Source: CBDATB01 sp965199745 (GTDB taxonomy: Bacteria > Bacteroidota > Bacteroidia > Cytophagales > Flammeovirgaceae). From it: a stretch of 64,000 bases of DNA. Shown here one piece after another: positions 9,401-16,873 of this stretch. Under the pieces are notes generated by a model that made no database searches, was not told where the DNA came from, and saw nothing but the letters and a program-made list of their open reading frames with translations. The translations under genes and the position numbers were made by a program. Positions within the stretch are counted from its first letter, which is position 1; every line of letters begins with the position of its first letter. The DNA is taken from positions 310,001-374,000 of the forward strand of contig CBDATB010000013.1 in NCBI GenBank assembly GCA_965199745.1, in the 5' to 3' direction.

Positions 9401-12400
9401 ATAAATACGGTACGGCCATAGAAGTAAATAAGTATTTTCTGCTTTACGATTTAAAGAAAAAAGAAATCCCTGCTGCTGTGAGTTATTTTCACGTAAACGA
9501 AAAAAATAATCTACAACCCGGACAGATAGCCCATATTTACGTAGGGTCTGCACAGCAAAATGTTATGATACTTTATCATGTAGCAGATAAAAGCAAAGCC
9601 TCTTCGCAATGGATTGATGTAAAAAAAATGGTCAGAAAAGATATTGCTATCCAAGAGGCACATCGTGGAGGTTTGTATTATCACATCAGCTTCATTAAGC
9701 ATAACCGAGTGCATAACCACAGATACCGCCTGCATGTTCCCTGGAAAAATAAACAATTATCTATTGAATACACTACTTTTCGTGACAAACTCAAGCCAGG
9801 GCAGCAGGAGGAGTGGCAACTGAAAGTAACTGGTACAAAGGGAGAAAAAGTAGCTGCCGAAATGGTGGCGACCATGTACGATGCGTCATTGCATGCTCTT
9901 CAGGCAAACCAATGGAAAGGTATTGACTTTTATGCGAACCCTGCTATTTTTTCTTTATCTTCTGGTAATTGCCATGTGCAAAAAACAAGCTTAATCTATA
10001 GAGATTGGCTGCTAAAACCTCTGCCGGCAAATAGGCAGTATACTCGATTGAATTGGTTTGATTTTGCTCGTTATACCGGATTTTATCGAGGAAATGCGAA
10101 GTCGTATTTTGACGATGCTGACGCTCTTATGGTGGTGGACGAAGAAGTTGAACTTGATCTCGACTCGGTAGCCCCCGAGATATTAGAAATAACTGCACAA
10201 ACCCCCACGCACCCACGTGTGAAACTCAAACAACAAACTGACTTAGGAGACATAAACATTCGTGCTAATCTTAATGAAACCGTTTTTTTCTTCCCACATT
10301 TGTATACAGATCGAGAAGGAAGTCTTATTATTAAATTCAAAATGAACGAGACTTTAACAAAATGGAAATTTTTGGGCTTTGCCCATACCAAAGATCTGAA
10401 AAATGTGCTGACAGAAAAAGAAATCATTACTCAAAAAGACCTGATGGTACAGGCCAACCCGCCACGCTTTTTGCGGCAGAATGATACCATTGTTTTTCCC
10501 GCTAGGGTCAATAATCTCACAGGTAAAACCTTACAAGGCACGGCTGCTTTACAACTGTCGAACGCGCTTAACGGTCAGCCGGTAGCTGCCGAATTTGGCT
10601 TGAATAAAATGCAACAGTCTTTCTCAGTGAAAGAAAAACAATCTACACTATTACAGTGGACATTAAAAATACCTTCAAATATTGCTTACCCACTAACCTA
10701 CCGCCTACTTGCCAAAGCAGGTAATTTTTCAGACGGCGAAGAAGGTACGCTACCTATCGTCAGTAATCGGATACTAATAACAGAAACTTTGCCGCTTGCT
10801 ATTGGCGGAAAACAGCAAAAGGATTTTGTATTTAATGCCTTGAAAAATAATTCTTCAAATACCTTAAAACAGCACCGACTAACTGTAGCATTCACTTCTA
10901 ATCCTGCTTGGTATGCAGTGCAGGCTTTGCCCTATCTGATGGAACATCCTCATGAGTGTACTGAGCAAATTTTTAGCCGCTATTATGCCAATAGTCTGGC
11001 TGCACAGGTTGTTAAGACCCACCCTAAACTGAAACAGATTTTTGCGCAATGGAAAAATACCGACGCACTCAAAAGTAGTCTTGCTAAAAACCAAGACCTT
11101 AAAAATGCTTTGCTGGCAGAAACCCCCTGGGTGCTGCAATCACAGAGTGAAGCACTACAAAAACAACAAATTGCCTTGCTGTTCGACTTGAATAAAATGA
11201 GCGATGAAATAAACTTAGCACTGCAAAAAATTGCCGAACGGCAGCGTCATGATGGCGGCTTTCCTTGGTTTCCAGGTGGGCAGAGCAACAACTATATTAC
11301 CCGCTACATTGTAGCAGGTTTGGGGTATTTGCAATACTTAGGTGTACGTCTAGAATCTCGTTCTGAAGAAATGCTGCAAAAAGCCCTTCGCTACATAGAT
11401 AATGCTTTATTGAAAGAATACTGGCACCTTGAAAAACAAGTAGAAAAAAAATACATTGATTTACAGGCAGATCATTTGAGTTATTCGGTTTGCCACTATC
11501 TTTATGTTCGCAGTTTTTTCCCTGAATACAATTTACCAAAAGGTGATTACCAAAAAGCCTATCGTTACTATATATCTCAGGCAAAGCATTATTGGATGAA
11601 TAAAAACCGCTATTCGCAAGCGATGCTGTGTTTGGCTTTGCACCGTAAAAAAGACGGGCAAACACCTGCTAAAATCATTACTTCACTCAAAGAATACGCT
11701 TTGCATGATGACCAATTAGGCATGTATTGGAAAAATGATTACGGCTATTATTGGTATGAGCTACCGATAGAAACCCAGTCGCTAATGATAGAAGTTTTTT
11801 CACAGGTGGCGCAGGACAAAAAAGCAGTAGAAGATCTGAAAATATGGCTGCTCAAACAAAAACAAACCAGGCACTGGAAAACTACCAAAGCAACAGCTTC
11901 AGCAGTTTACGCCCTGTTGATGTATGCTGAGGATTGGCCGCTTGAAGAAAATCCAGTAACTATTCGGGTAGGTCAACAAACTATTGACCAGAGTGAACAG
12001 AAAACCAGCGTCGCAAGTGGTGAGTTTAAGGTATCTTGGCAAGCCGATGAGATACAGGTGGAAATGGCAAAAATTTCGGTAGAAAATCCTAATACAGGTA
12101 TTGCTTGGGGAGCCTTACACTGGCAATATTTCGAAAATATTGACAAAATTAAATCTTTTAACGCAGCACCGCTAGCATTGAAAAAGCAGGTTTTTTTACA
12201 AAAAAATACTGATAGGGGAGTCGTCCTGAGTTTGGTTAAAGAAAATACTTTTTTGAAAGTTGGCGATTTACTCAAAATTCGTATCGAGCTGCGCGTTGGC
12301 AGAGCAATGGAATATGTACACATGAAGGACATGCGTGCCGGTGGGCTAGAACCTATTAACTTGCTGAGTGGTTACAAATGGCAAAACGGCTTGGGCTATT

Positions 12401-12597
12401 ACGAAAGTACCCGCGATTTAGCTACCGATTTCTTTTTTAGCCAATTACCCAAAGGAGTATATGTTTTTGAATATCCTTTGCGCGTAGTTCACAAAGGTAA
12501 TTTTTCTAATGGTATAACCACCATACAAAGTATGTATGCCCCCGAATTTGCTAGCCATTCCAAAGGAGTGAGGGTAAAGATTAGGCATTCACCATGA
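6499..12597 (+). CDS. Bacterial alpha-2-macroglobulin family protein
   Basis: A very large (2,032-residue) envelope protein of the bacterial alpha-2-macroglobulin type, thought to trap foreign proteases in the periplasm. An N-terminal hydrophobic stretch (VYILLVILISTEILFVA, residues 16-32) acts as signal or anchor. A region of helical repeats follows, then the MG2-type domain around residues 615-730 (VVYRPGQTVYFKIIATE). The A2M domain comes near residue 1250 and the thioester site near 1487. The thioester cysteine and glutamine are intact as C1487-T-E-Q1490, followed by a toroid of helices (HDGGFPWFPGG). The C terminus has the receptor-binding type domain (EYVHMKDMRAGG). No ATG fits: the start is TTG at 6499 or GTG at 6514, since an in-frame stop at 6487 blocks extension. 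No pbpC neighbour is present, unlike in enterobacteria. Confidence 0.92.
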   Translation: MICKDVSEKKIIQNNVYILLVILISTEILFVANNIVKPKLPLPDFNDDNYEQQWKEIDSLEHLAALPKSALKKVNQLYERAKQDNNHVQIIKTLIYKRKYEATLSEDGFAKAIEKLKRDADTLGFPLKPILQSMLAEQYIQYLETHRWQLRNRTQTTEKTSHDIRTWSVSDFIAESRELYLKSIAEDAIKQVALKDFQAIIHPGKHNENLRPTLYDFLTHRTLDFLTNERTYLNRPAYRFSIDQAEAFAPAAAFAKFTFRAQDSISFKYLALLQFQRLLAFHLNDSTPDALLNADLKRLNFVYRHSVVPDKKQLYLQALQNLAAQYQNRVAYAEISHSLAKIYWQTGKKYRASYLPEQDSLYKWDFKKALNLCQRAIERFPKSYGAVLCHNLKCEILGKNLYLEVACVTSAYKAILAKLTYKNLTKIYIKAVKTDTKKNKKQQRMNRAEKVDYLNRLNSLWQKEVSLPPNADYQEHSVELALNALPFGEYVLLVADNEDFSYQKNAVAFTSIKVSNLAYFTQYSNDSIGVYVLDRERGVPMKNVLVEFYTKSYKNRKYTEEKKGVARTNNRGYASCYSKNNKGLYNWFFIKLINKQDILFENTSHLLANQKSFEMQKEVHFFSDRVVYRPGQTVYFKIIATERDKGAIPTILAHESVRVSLRDANGQQLAQQQLITNEYGTASGHFILPANGLLGRMSLQNSLTHHKHYFSVEEYKRPNFEVGFNTIATSYRLNDEIILGGWGRTYSASPLDAALVKYRVARSGRFPYWNFDFDCPVVSETEIVSGETRTDASGRFEISFQALPDRSVALNQNPEFTYNIYADITDITGETRAIETNVRVGTIALLVDIPIPEKLNRDSTYQLLLETANLNGEYEAAKGAISIVLLKSPDVALHKRLWDTPDKFLLTESEFKQLFPHDPYRQENQCENWQVLKTIYEEKFDTEKNKEIILDPKRWKTGMYRLNMKTRDKYGTAIEVNKYFLLYDLKKKEIPAAVSYFHVNEKNNLQPGQIAHIYVGSAQQNVMILYHVADKSKASSQWIDVKKMVRKDIAIQEAHRGGLYYHISFIKHNRVHNHRYRLHVPWKNKQLSIEYTTFRDKLKPGQQEEWQLKVTGTKGEKVAAEMVATMYDASLHALQANQWKGIDFYANPAIFSLSSGNCHVQKTSLIYRDWLLKPLPANRQYTRLNWFDFARYTGFYRGNAKSYFDDADALMVVDEEVELDLDSVAPEILEITAQTPTHPRVKLKQQTDLGDINIRANLNETVFFFPHLYTDREGSLIIKFKMNETLTKWKFLGFAHTKDLKNVLTEKEIITQKDLMVQANPPRFLRQNDTIVFPARVNNLTGKTLQGTAALQLSNALNGQPVAAEFGLNKMQQSFSVKEKQSTLLQWTLKIPSNIAYPLTYRLLAKAGNFSDGEEGTLPIVSNRILITETLPLAIGGKQQKDFVFNALKNNSSNTLKQHRLTVAFTSNPAWYAVQALPYLMEHPHECTEQIFSRYYANSLAAQVVKTHPKLKQIFAQWKNTDALKSSLAKNQDLKNALLAETPWVLQSQSEALQKQQIALLFDLNKMSDEINLALQKIAERQRHDGGFPWFPGGQSNNYITRYIVAGLGYLQYLGVRLESRSEEMLQKALRYIDNALLKEYWHLEKQVEKKYIDLQADHLSYSVCHYLYVRSFFPEYNLPKGDYQKAYRYYISQAKHYWMNKNRYSQAMLCLALHRKKDGQTPAKIITSLKEYALHDDQLGMYWKNDYGYYWYELPIETQSLMIEVFSQVAQDKKAVEDLKIWLLKQKQTRHWKTTKATASAVYALLMYAEDWPLEENPVTIRVGQQTIDQSEQKTSVASGEFKVSWQADEIQVEMAKISVENPNTGIAWGALHWQYFENIDKIKSFNAAPLALKKQVFLQKNTDRGVVLSLVKENTFLKVGDLLKIRIELRVGRAMEYVHMKDMRAGGLEPINLLSGYKWQNGLGYYESTRDLATDFFFSQLPKGVYVFEYPLRVVHKGNFSNGITTIQSMYAPEFASHSKGVRVKIRHSP

Positions 12598-12652
12598 CAA
12601 TTTTTCTTTAGTAGTTTTGCTTTTATTAATTTTTAGTGATTAAATTTCTCAA

Positions 12653-14110
12653 ATGGACTCAGCAATTTTAGATAAATATGAACTAGTATCTGGTTTGGAA
12701 GTACATGCTCAGCTTTTAACCAAAAGCAAAGCGTATTCGGGCGACGCTAATGAGTATGGAAATTTGCCCAATACCAATATCAGTATAATTACACTAGCCC
12801 ACCCGGGTACTTTGCCAAAACCCAACATGCATGTATTTACTTACGCTATCAAGTTGGGCTTAGCTTGTGATGCTAACATAACAGCATATAATTATTATGA
12901 TCGCAAAAACTATTTTTACCCTGATTTGCCTAAAGGCTACCAAATTACTCAGGATAAAACGCCCATTTGTGTAGGTGGTGGTATCCGTTTTAAAATGCGT
13001 AATAATGAGGAACGATATATTCGCCTCAACCGAATTCACATGGAAGAAGATGCAGGAAAATCTATTCACCTCGAGGGAGAAACGGAAACACTGGTCGATT
13101 TGAATCGGGCGGGTGTGCCTTTGCTAGAAATTGTTTGTGAGCCTGACATTCGTTCTTCCCAAGAAGCCTATGCTTATTTAACAGAAATTAGGAAGTTGGT
13201 ACGCTACCTAGAAATTTGCGATGGCAATATGGAAGAGGGTTCGCTCCGTTGTGATGCAAATATCTCTGTGCGATTGAAAGGAGAAACCAAACTGGGCAGT
13301 AAAGTAGAAGTAAAAAATATGAATTCTATCCGCAACGTACAGCGAGCAATAGCACATGAATTTGAGCGGCAAATTCGCATTCTTGAGGTAGGTGGAACAA
13401 TTATTTCTCAGACGCGTACCTTTAATGCCCAAACTGGCACCACTGCCCGAATGCGTATGAAGGAAGAATCCAATGATTATCGCTATTTCCCTGAGCCTGA
13501 TTTGCCTCCCGTCGTAATCACTAACAAATACTTAGAAAGCGTCAGAGCAACGATGCCCAGCTTGCCCCAAGCACTTTTCAAACGCTTTACCCATAGCTAT
13601 GGTCTACCTATCTACGATGCTACCGTACTGACCGATGAAAAAGGCATCGCACTCTACTTTGAGTCGCTTTGTGAACATACGAAAAATTACAAAGCAGCTT
13701 CTAACTGGGTGATGGGTACTGTCAAGTCCTACCTGAACGAACTGACTTTGGACATTGCAAAATTCCCCTTATCACCTATCGTGATCGCTGACATTATTGC
13801 CCTAGTGGATAGCGGAAAAATTAGCTTCGGTATTGCCTCACAGCGTTTGTTTCCCGCCTTAATAGCATCTCCTGAAACAGGTGCTCAAGCAATGACAGAA
13901 AAACTAAACCTGATACAGGACAGCACAAAGGACTTTATCCAACCTTTTATCGAACAAACCCTGGCAAAATATCCCGATAAAGTCGCAGCTTATAAAGAAG
14001 GTAAAAAAGGTGTATTAGGCATGTTTATGGGCGAAATAATGCGCATGGCGAAAGGGAAAGCAAACCCTAAAAAAGCTAATCAGATGTTGATTGAAATGCT
14101 AGAGCAGTGA
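12653..14110 (+). CDS. gatB: Aspartyl/glutamyl-tRNA(Asn/Gln) amidotransferase subunit B
   Basis: Subunit B of the GatCAB amidotransferase, which converts Glu-tRNA(Gln) and/or Asp-tRNA(Asn) to the correctly amidated form. Subunit B binds the tRNA and activates its carboxylate with ATP. The 485 residues are full length. The N terminus GLEVHAQLLTKSK, the DRKNYFYPDLPKGYQI block, the signature DLNRAGVPLLEIVCEPD and EVKNMNSIRNVQRAI are all present. The C-terminal part is the helical YqeY/GatB tail domain (LAKYPDKVAAYKEGKKGVLG). The gene begins 55 bases after the alpha-2-macroglobulin gene on the same strand. gatA and gatC are not in the window. Confidence 0.97.
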   Translation: MDSAILDKYELVSGLEVHAQLLTKSKAYSGDANEYGNLPNTNISIITLAHPGTLPKPNMHVFTYAIKLGLACDANITAYNYYDRKNYFYPDLPKGYQITQDKTPICVGGGIRFKMRNNEERYIRLNRIHMEEDAGKSIHLEGETETLVDLNRAGVPLLEIVCEPDIRSSQEAYAYLTEIRKLVRYLEICDGNMEEGSLRCDANISVRLKGETKLGSKVEVKNMNSIRNVQRAIAHEFERQIRILEVGGTIISQTRTFNAQTGTTARMRMKEESNDYRYFPEPDLPPVVITNKYLESVRATMPSLPQALFKRFTHSYGLPIYDATVLTDEKGIALYFESLCEHTKNYKAASNWVMGTVKSYLNELTLDIAKFPLSPIVIADIIALVDSGKISFGIASQRLFPALIASPETGAQAMTEKLNLIQDSTKDFIQPFIEQTLAKYPDKVAAYKEGKKGVLGMFMGEIMRMAKGKANPKKANQMLIEMLEQ

Positions 14111-14562
14111 TTTTGTACTTAGATTACCAACACAGCCATATTAAAAAAGCTGATTATTATGGTAATACAGCTTTCATATCTATGCGTGATTTTGAGTGGA
14201 AAGTTATGTTCTTTGATTATTAGTATTTAATTCTTGAAAAAGGTAATCATTACATCTTAAAAAGAGATAATCGAATACTGCAAACGTATAAAAGCAACTC
14301 AATAACACGAAAAATACTAAATATTCACCGACGATAAATACCCAAATAAAGCAAATAGATAATATAAACAATAGTTGTATGCCATTGGCAAAAAGAAAAG
14401 GCCAAAGCGCGTTCAAGCACATTTAATGTTGCTCGTTCCACACAAAATTAAAAGAACTTTCACCTTTCCTCTTTCCTCAAACTTAATGATTATTTTAATA
14501 CTCATTGAATGAGATAACAAATTATTATTTCTACTTTTGCACTTGAAGAAAATAATTCAAAA
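14111..14562. other. Gene-poor 450-base stretch at the left edge of the accessory region
   Basis: No convincing gene. The minus strand holds a 72-codon open frame (14204-14422) with three hydrophobic stretches. Its start (LNALWPFLF) faintly recalls the last helices of TspO/MBR membrane proteins, but an in-frame stop lies directly upstream, so at best it is a fragment. The right end carries the promoter region of the XRE gene. The sequence becomes very AT-rich here compared with gatB. Confidence 0.4.
14500..14539 (+). promoter_or_regulatory. Promoter and possible operator of the XRE regulator
   Basis: A perfect Bacteroidota -7 element TACTTTTG is at 14532-14539, 23 bases before the ATG. Upstream lies an inverted repeat ACTCATTGAATGAGAT (14500-14515, CTCAT/ATGAG arms with a 3-base spacer) overlapping the place of the -33 element. 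Self-regulated controller proteins of restriction systems often bind such a site; that role is inferred. Confidence 0.45.
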
Positions 14563-14757
14563 ATGAACCGAATAAAAGAGGTTTTAGAACAGAAAGGGAT
14601 CAAGCAAATTTGGTTAGCTGAACAGTTGGGTAAGAGTTACAACATGGTTAACTCTTATGCTCAAAACAGAAGACAGCCAAGTATTGAAGACTTATACAAG
14701 ATTGCAGAGATATTACAAATAGACATTTGCGAGTTACTAGTAAAGAAAAAAAAATAG
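14563..14757 (+). CDS. Small XRE-family helix-turn-helix regulator
   Basis: A 64-residue protein made almost entirely of one Cro/C1-type helix-turn-helix domain (IKQIWLAEQLGKSYNMVNSYAQ), ending in a basic KKKK tail. This compact form is common in Bacteroidota as the controller next to a DNA methylase gene of a type II restriction-modification system. That fits the methylase remnant that starts 2 bases after its stop. The gene itself looks intact and has its own promoter. With the methylase dead, it may now be a free-standing or unused regulator. An antitoxin role is possible but no toxin is adjacent. Confidence 0.8.
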   Translation: MNRIKEVLEQKGIKQIWLAEQLGKSYNMVNSYAQNRRQPSIEDLYKIAEILQIDICELLVKKKK

Positions 14758-14759
14758 AA

Positions 14760-14870
14760 TGATAAAATTCACCACTTAATTACATAGGAGGTAAATCAAG
14801 GCTTTTAAGCCAAATTCTACCATTATTCCCAAAAGAAATTAAAATTTTTAATAACTACAGGTAGTTATAA
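14760..14870 (+). pseudogene. N-terminal remnant of a D12-class DNA adenine methylase
   Basis: The sequence starts with ATG ATA AAA and, after a one-base frame change, reads PLNYIGGKSRLLSQILPLF. This matches the canonical methylase N terminus MIKSPLNYIGGK, including the SAM-binding GGK. Removing one T from the run at 14768-14770 restores the full start in one frame, so a single-base insertion is visible. The frame ends at a TAG after KIFNNYR (near 14866), long before the catalytic DPPY motif, and nothing downstream completes the domain. In another frame directly after it comes YNDGKRGFKGWTPKEEL, which looks protein-like but which I cannot place. Together with the XRE gene this is the corpse of a type II restriction-modification locus. 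Confidence 0.7.
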
Positions 14871-14894
14871 TGACGGTAAAAGAGGTTTTAAAGG

Positions 14895-15443
14895 ATGGAC
14901 ACCAAAAGAGGAACTGGAACTATGAAAAAAGAAATAAAAGTAAAAAAGTCGTTGTTGACTTTGATGCTGCTTTCTGTGGGCAGCTCATTGTTGACTTTGT
15001 TTTTGATTCAGCATTTGGGGAAAATCAGAGGCGGAGATTTATTTGCTTATCCCAAGTCATACATTTTTGAAAACCCTATCAACAGCTCCAAGTATGTTTG
15101 TTATTGGTTTGACGGATATCCTCCTTCAAATCTTCGGGAGTCATTAAGTATTATACCTGATAATGATACACCAACGTCAGAAACAAAAGTATCACGCAAA
15201 CCAACTGCAGAGTTTTGGGAAAAACTTAAAAATGCCAGAGCAAAAAGAAAAAGAATACCTGCATTAGCTAAAGGTAGTTTAACAGGTATTACATCTGCTA
15301 ATTCTCCTACATCTCGAGATAGAAGTGACCATATGCCCTACCTAATGAAATTAACAGAGTTCTATTTCCTCACTATTAGGAAATATTATCCATATAATTA
15401 TTGGAACTATTTTATTTGCTGGAATTTTAGCGTTTTTTCGTAA
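14895..15443 (+). CDS. Hypothetical membrane-anchored protein, probably frameshifted near its end
   Basis: A 182-codon frame that I do not recognise. The better start may be the ATG at 14922, which leads straight into a basic N terminus and a hydrophobic segment (SLLTLMLLSVGSSLLTLFLI). The middle is polar, with a Lys/Arg-rich stretch near residues 130-145. The last 30 codons read as an odd aromatic string (YYPYNYWNYF). The neighbouring frame over the same bases gives a clean membrane helix IIIGTILFAGILAFF followed by RNYRLKLS and a stop. That pattern suggests a one-base shift near 15,380-15,390 in what was a protein with a helix at each end. It lies among decayed genes, so it may itself be dead. 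Confidence 0.4.
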   Translation: MDTKRGTGTMKKEIKVKKSLLTLMLLSVGSSLLTLFLIQHLGKIRGGDLFAYPKSYIFENPINSSKYVCYWFDGYPPSNLRESLSIIPDNDTPTSETKVSRKPTAEFWEKLKNARAKRKRIPALAKGSLTGITSANSPTSRDRSDHMPYLMKLTEFYFLTIRKYYPYNYWNYFICWNFSVFS

Positions 15444-15461
15444 CTATAGACTTAAATTATC

Positions 15462-15767
15462 GTGAAAAGAAAGGCAGAACTTAACTATCAAATTGATTTA
15501 CCTAGCAAAGGAGAATGGTATCGTTATTTTCTAGAGTACAAATACCTTGTCGATTTAACTTTTGAAAGATTGCAAGGAGGAGAAATAACAGTTATTTCTT
15601 TGCCGCTAGCCTTTTTAATAAAACACACACTTGAGTTAGGGTACAAGATAAATTTATTGGAATTAGAAAAAGTATCCGACATAAAAGCAAATGTAAAGTA
15701 TCGTGAAAAAGGAGTACATAAAATTGACGATTTACACAAAGAGTTTGAAATCCAATATCAAGGCTGA
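15462..15767 (+). CDS. Hypothetical small helical protein, possibly a truncated HEPN-like defence protein
   Basis: A 101-codon frame with a GTG start. The segment SLPLAFLIKHTLELGYKINL followed by HKIDDLHKEF resembles the helical core of HEPN-like proteins found with restriction and abortive-infection genes in Bacteroidota; this is a resemblance only. About 10 bases after the stop another frame reads LNNRRIKFALYNVIDHKGLV up to a stop near 15,853. The original protein may therefore have been longer and is now broken. It sits between two methylase remnants. Confidence 0.35.
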   Translation: MKRKAELNYQIDLPSKGEWYRYFLEYKYLVDLTFERLQGGEITVISLPLAFLIKHTLELGYKINLLELEKVSDIKANVKYREKGVHKIDDLHKEFEIQYQG

Positions 15768-15928
15768 ACCTATTAAATAACAGACGTATAAAATTTGCTC
15801 TTTATAATGTAATTGACCATAAAGGTTTAGTAAACGAGTATTTAATTAATTAGATTGATAACAACAAATCTACCGAAGTCTTAATAACAAACTACAAACC
15901 TATAACCGATCAAATAAAAATATTTTAA

Positions 15929-16393
15929 ATGAGATTTATTGGTAATAAAGAAAACTCAGTTGAAAAGATACATAAAGTATTGAAAGATGAAAAAATAAAC
16001 GACCATTCATTTTTCGACTTTTTTGCAGGTACAACAAGTGTAGGCAGATATTTTAAAAACCACGGGACTCAGATATTATCATCTGACCTTATGTATTTTT
16101 CTTATGTCTTACAGAAAGCATATATAGAAAATAATAATGAACCAATATTTGAAAAACTGCTATCGAAAATTACAGTTAATAACAATAAATTATTTATTAC
16201 ACCTTTAGAGCTTGTTGTTTCTTATCTCAATGAACTAGATGGCGTTGAAGGTTTTATATATAAAATCATCAGAACTGTTGTTTTATGTGGTAGTGATGAT
16301 GAAAAAACACCTGTTGGTGAAATAAGTTTACTTCTCAATAACAAAGGTAAAATTATACTTAGTGTAAGAGCTCCTCATATTTTTAAATCCTAA
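15929..16393 (+). pseudogene. Truncated D12-class DNA adenine methylase (N-terminal half)
   Basis: The first 110 residues are a clear adenine-specific DNA methylase: MRFIGNKENSVEKI at the start, the SAM-binding motif FFDFFAGTTSVGRYFK, the second strand QILSSDLMYFSYVLQKAYI, and LDGVEGFIYK. After that the match stops. The remaining 43 residues (from IIRTVVLCGS) do not look like the family, and the catalytic DPPY motif is absent. A complete enzyme would have about 300-350 residues. I infer a deletion or recombination joint near 16,260. This is a different methylase from the remnant at 14.8 kb, so two modification genes decayed in the same 2 kb. Confidence 0.65.
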
Positions 16394-16434
16394 ATAGCAA
16401 ATATTTTTGATTATTGGAAATAAAAACAGGATAA

Positions 16435-16496
16435 AACAATGTGTATAGCGAATAGCACCCTGCGGGATGCTAGACACCATACACAGAGCGTTAGCA
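16435..16496 (+). repeat. attC-like imperfect hairpin
   Basis: A folded-back element: GTGTAT (16441-16446) pairs with ATACAC (16479-16484), and AGCACCC (16454-16460) pairs with GGGATGCT (16464-16471) leaving one bulged A. Unpaired spacers lie between the two stems. Outside, AAC (16435-16437) faces GTTAGCA (16490-16496), which is close to the integron core site GTTRRRY. Overall order and spacing resemble an integron attC site, but the outer arms match only partly and no integrase gene is in view. Confidence 0.35.
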
Positions 16497-16519
16497 ACAA
16501 GCAGAACAGAACGCAGCAA

Positions 16520-16873
16520 TGAAAAATAACTTTAAAGAATTTATTCGAATAAGGAAACATTACCTTTAGTTACTGTAATTGAAAAAGCCGGAGGCGTTAA
16601 TAGTCCGCGTATCAAACTTACTTAATTAGTGGAGGGCATTTATCGAACTCAAAAATAGAATTGATTGGATGCGATAAATTATCCGTTTTGACAGATATAG
16701 AAGAAGGGAATAAACTCTTAAACTACAAACAGAATAAACTTTTGGATTTCATCTATTCCAATCTGACTGAAAGGGGTAAAAAAGAAAAAATCTTACTAAA
16801 ATTAATGATGGAAGAGTTAATGAGAACACAAATAATTATACAAAAGGATATCCAAAAAATACTGAATAATTAA
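16520..16873 (+). pseudogene. Decayed gene of unknown function, C-terminal part open
   Basis: The last 70 codons (from a TTG at 16661) form an open frame, GCDKLSVLTDIEEGNKLLNY to a helical, charged tail ending at 16873. The same frame extends upstream to about 16604 as ISGGHLSNSKIELIG. Before that, a different frame reads LPLVTVIEKAGGVNSPRIKL, so the gene appears shifted. An ATG at 16520 may be the old start. The style (a short protein beside methylase remnants and an attC-like site) would fit a restriction endonuclease or cassette gene, but I recognise no motif. Its stop is immediately followed by the stop of convergent lhgO. Confidence 0.35.

Noticed and set aside
14204..14422. Small membrane protein gene on the minus strand (72 codons)
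   Set aside because: Only a faint TspO-like start, preceded by an in-frame stop and followed by low-complexity hydrophobic residues. It could equally be chance in AT-rich DNA, so it is mentioned only within the gap entry.
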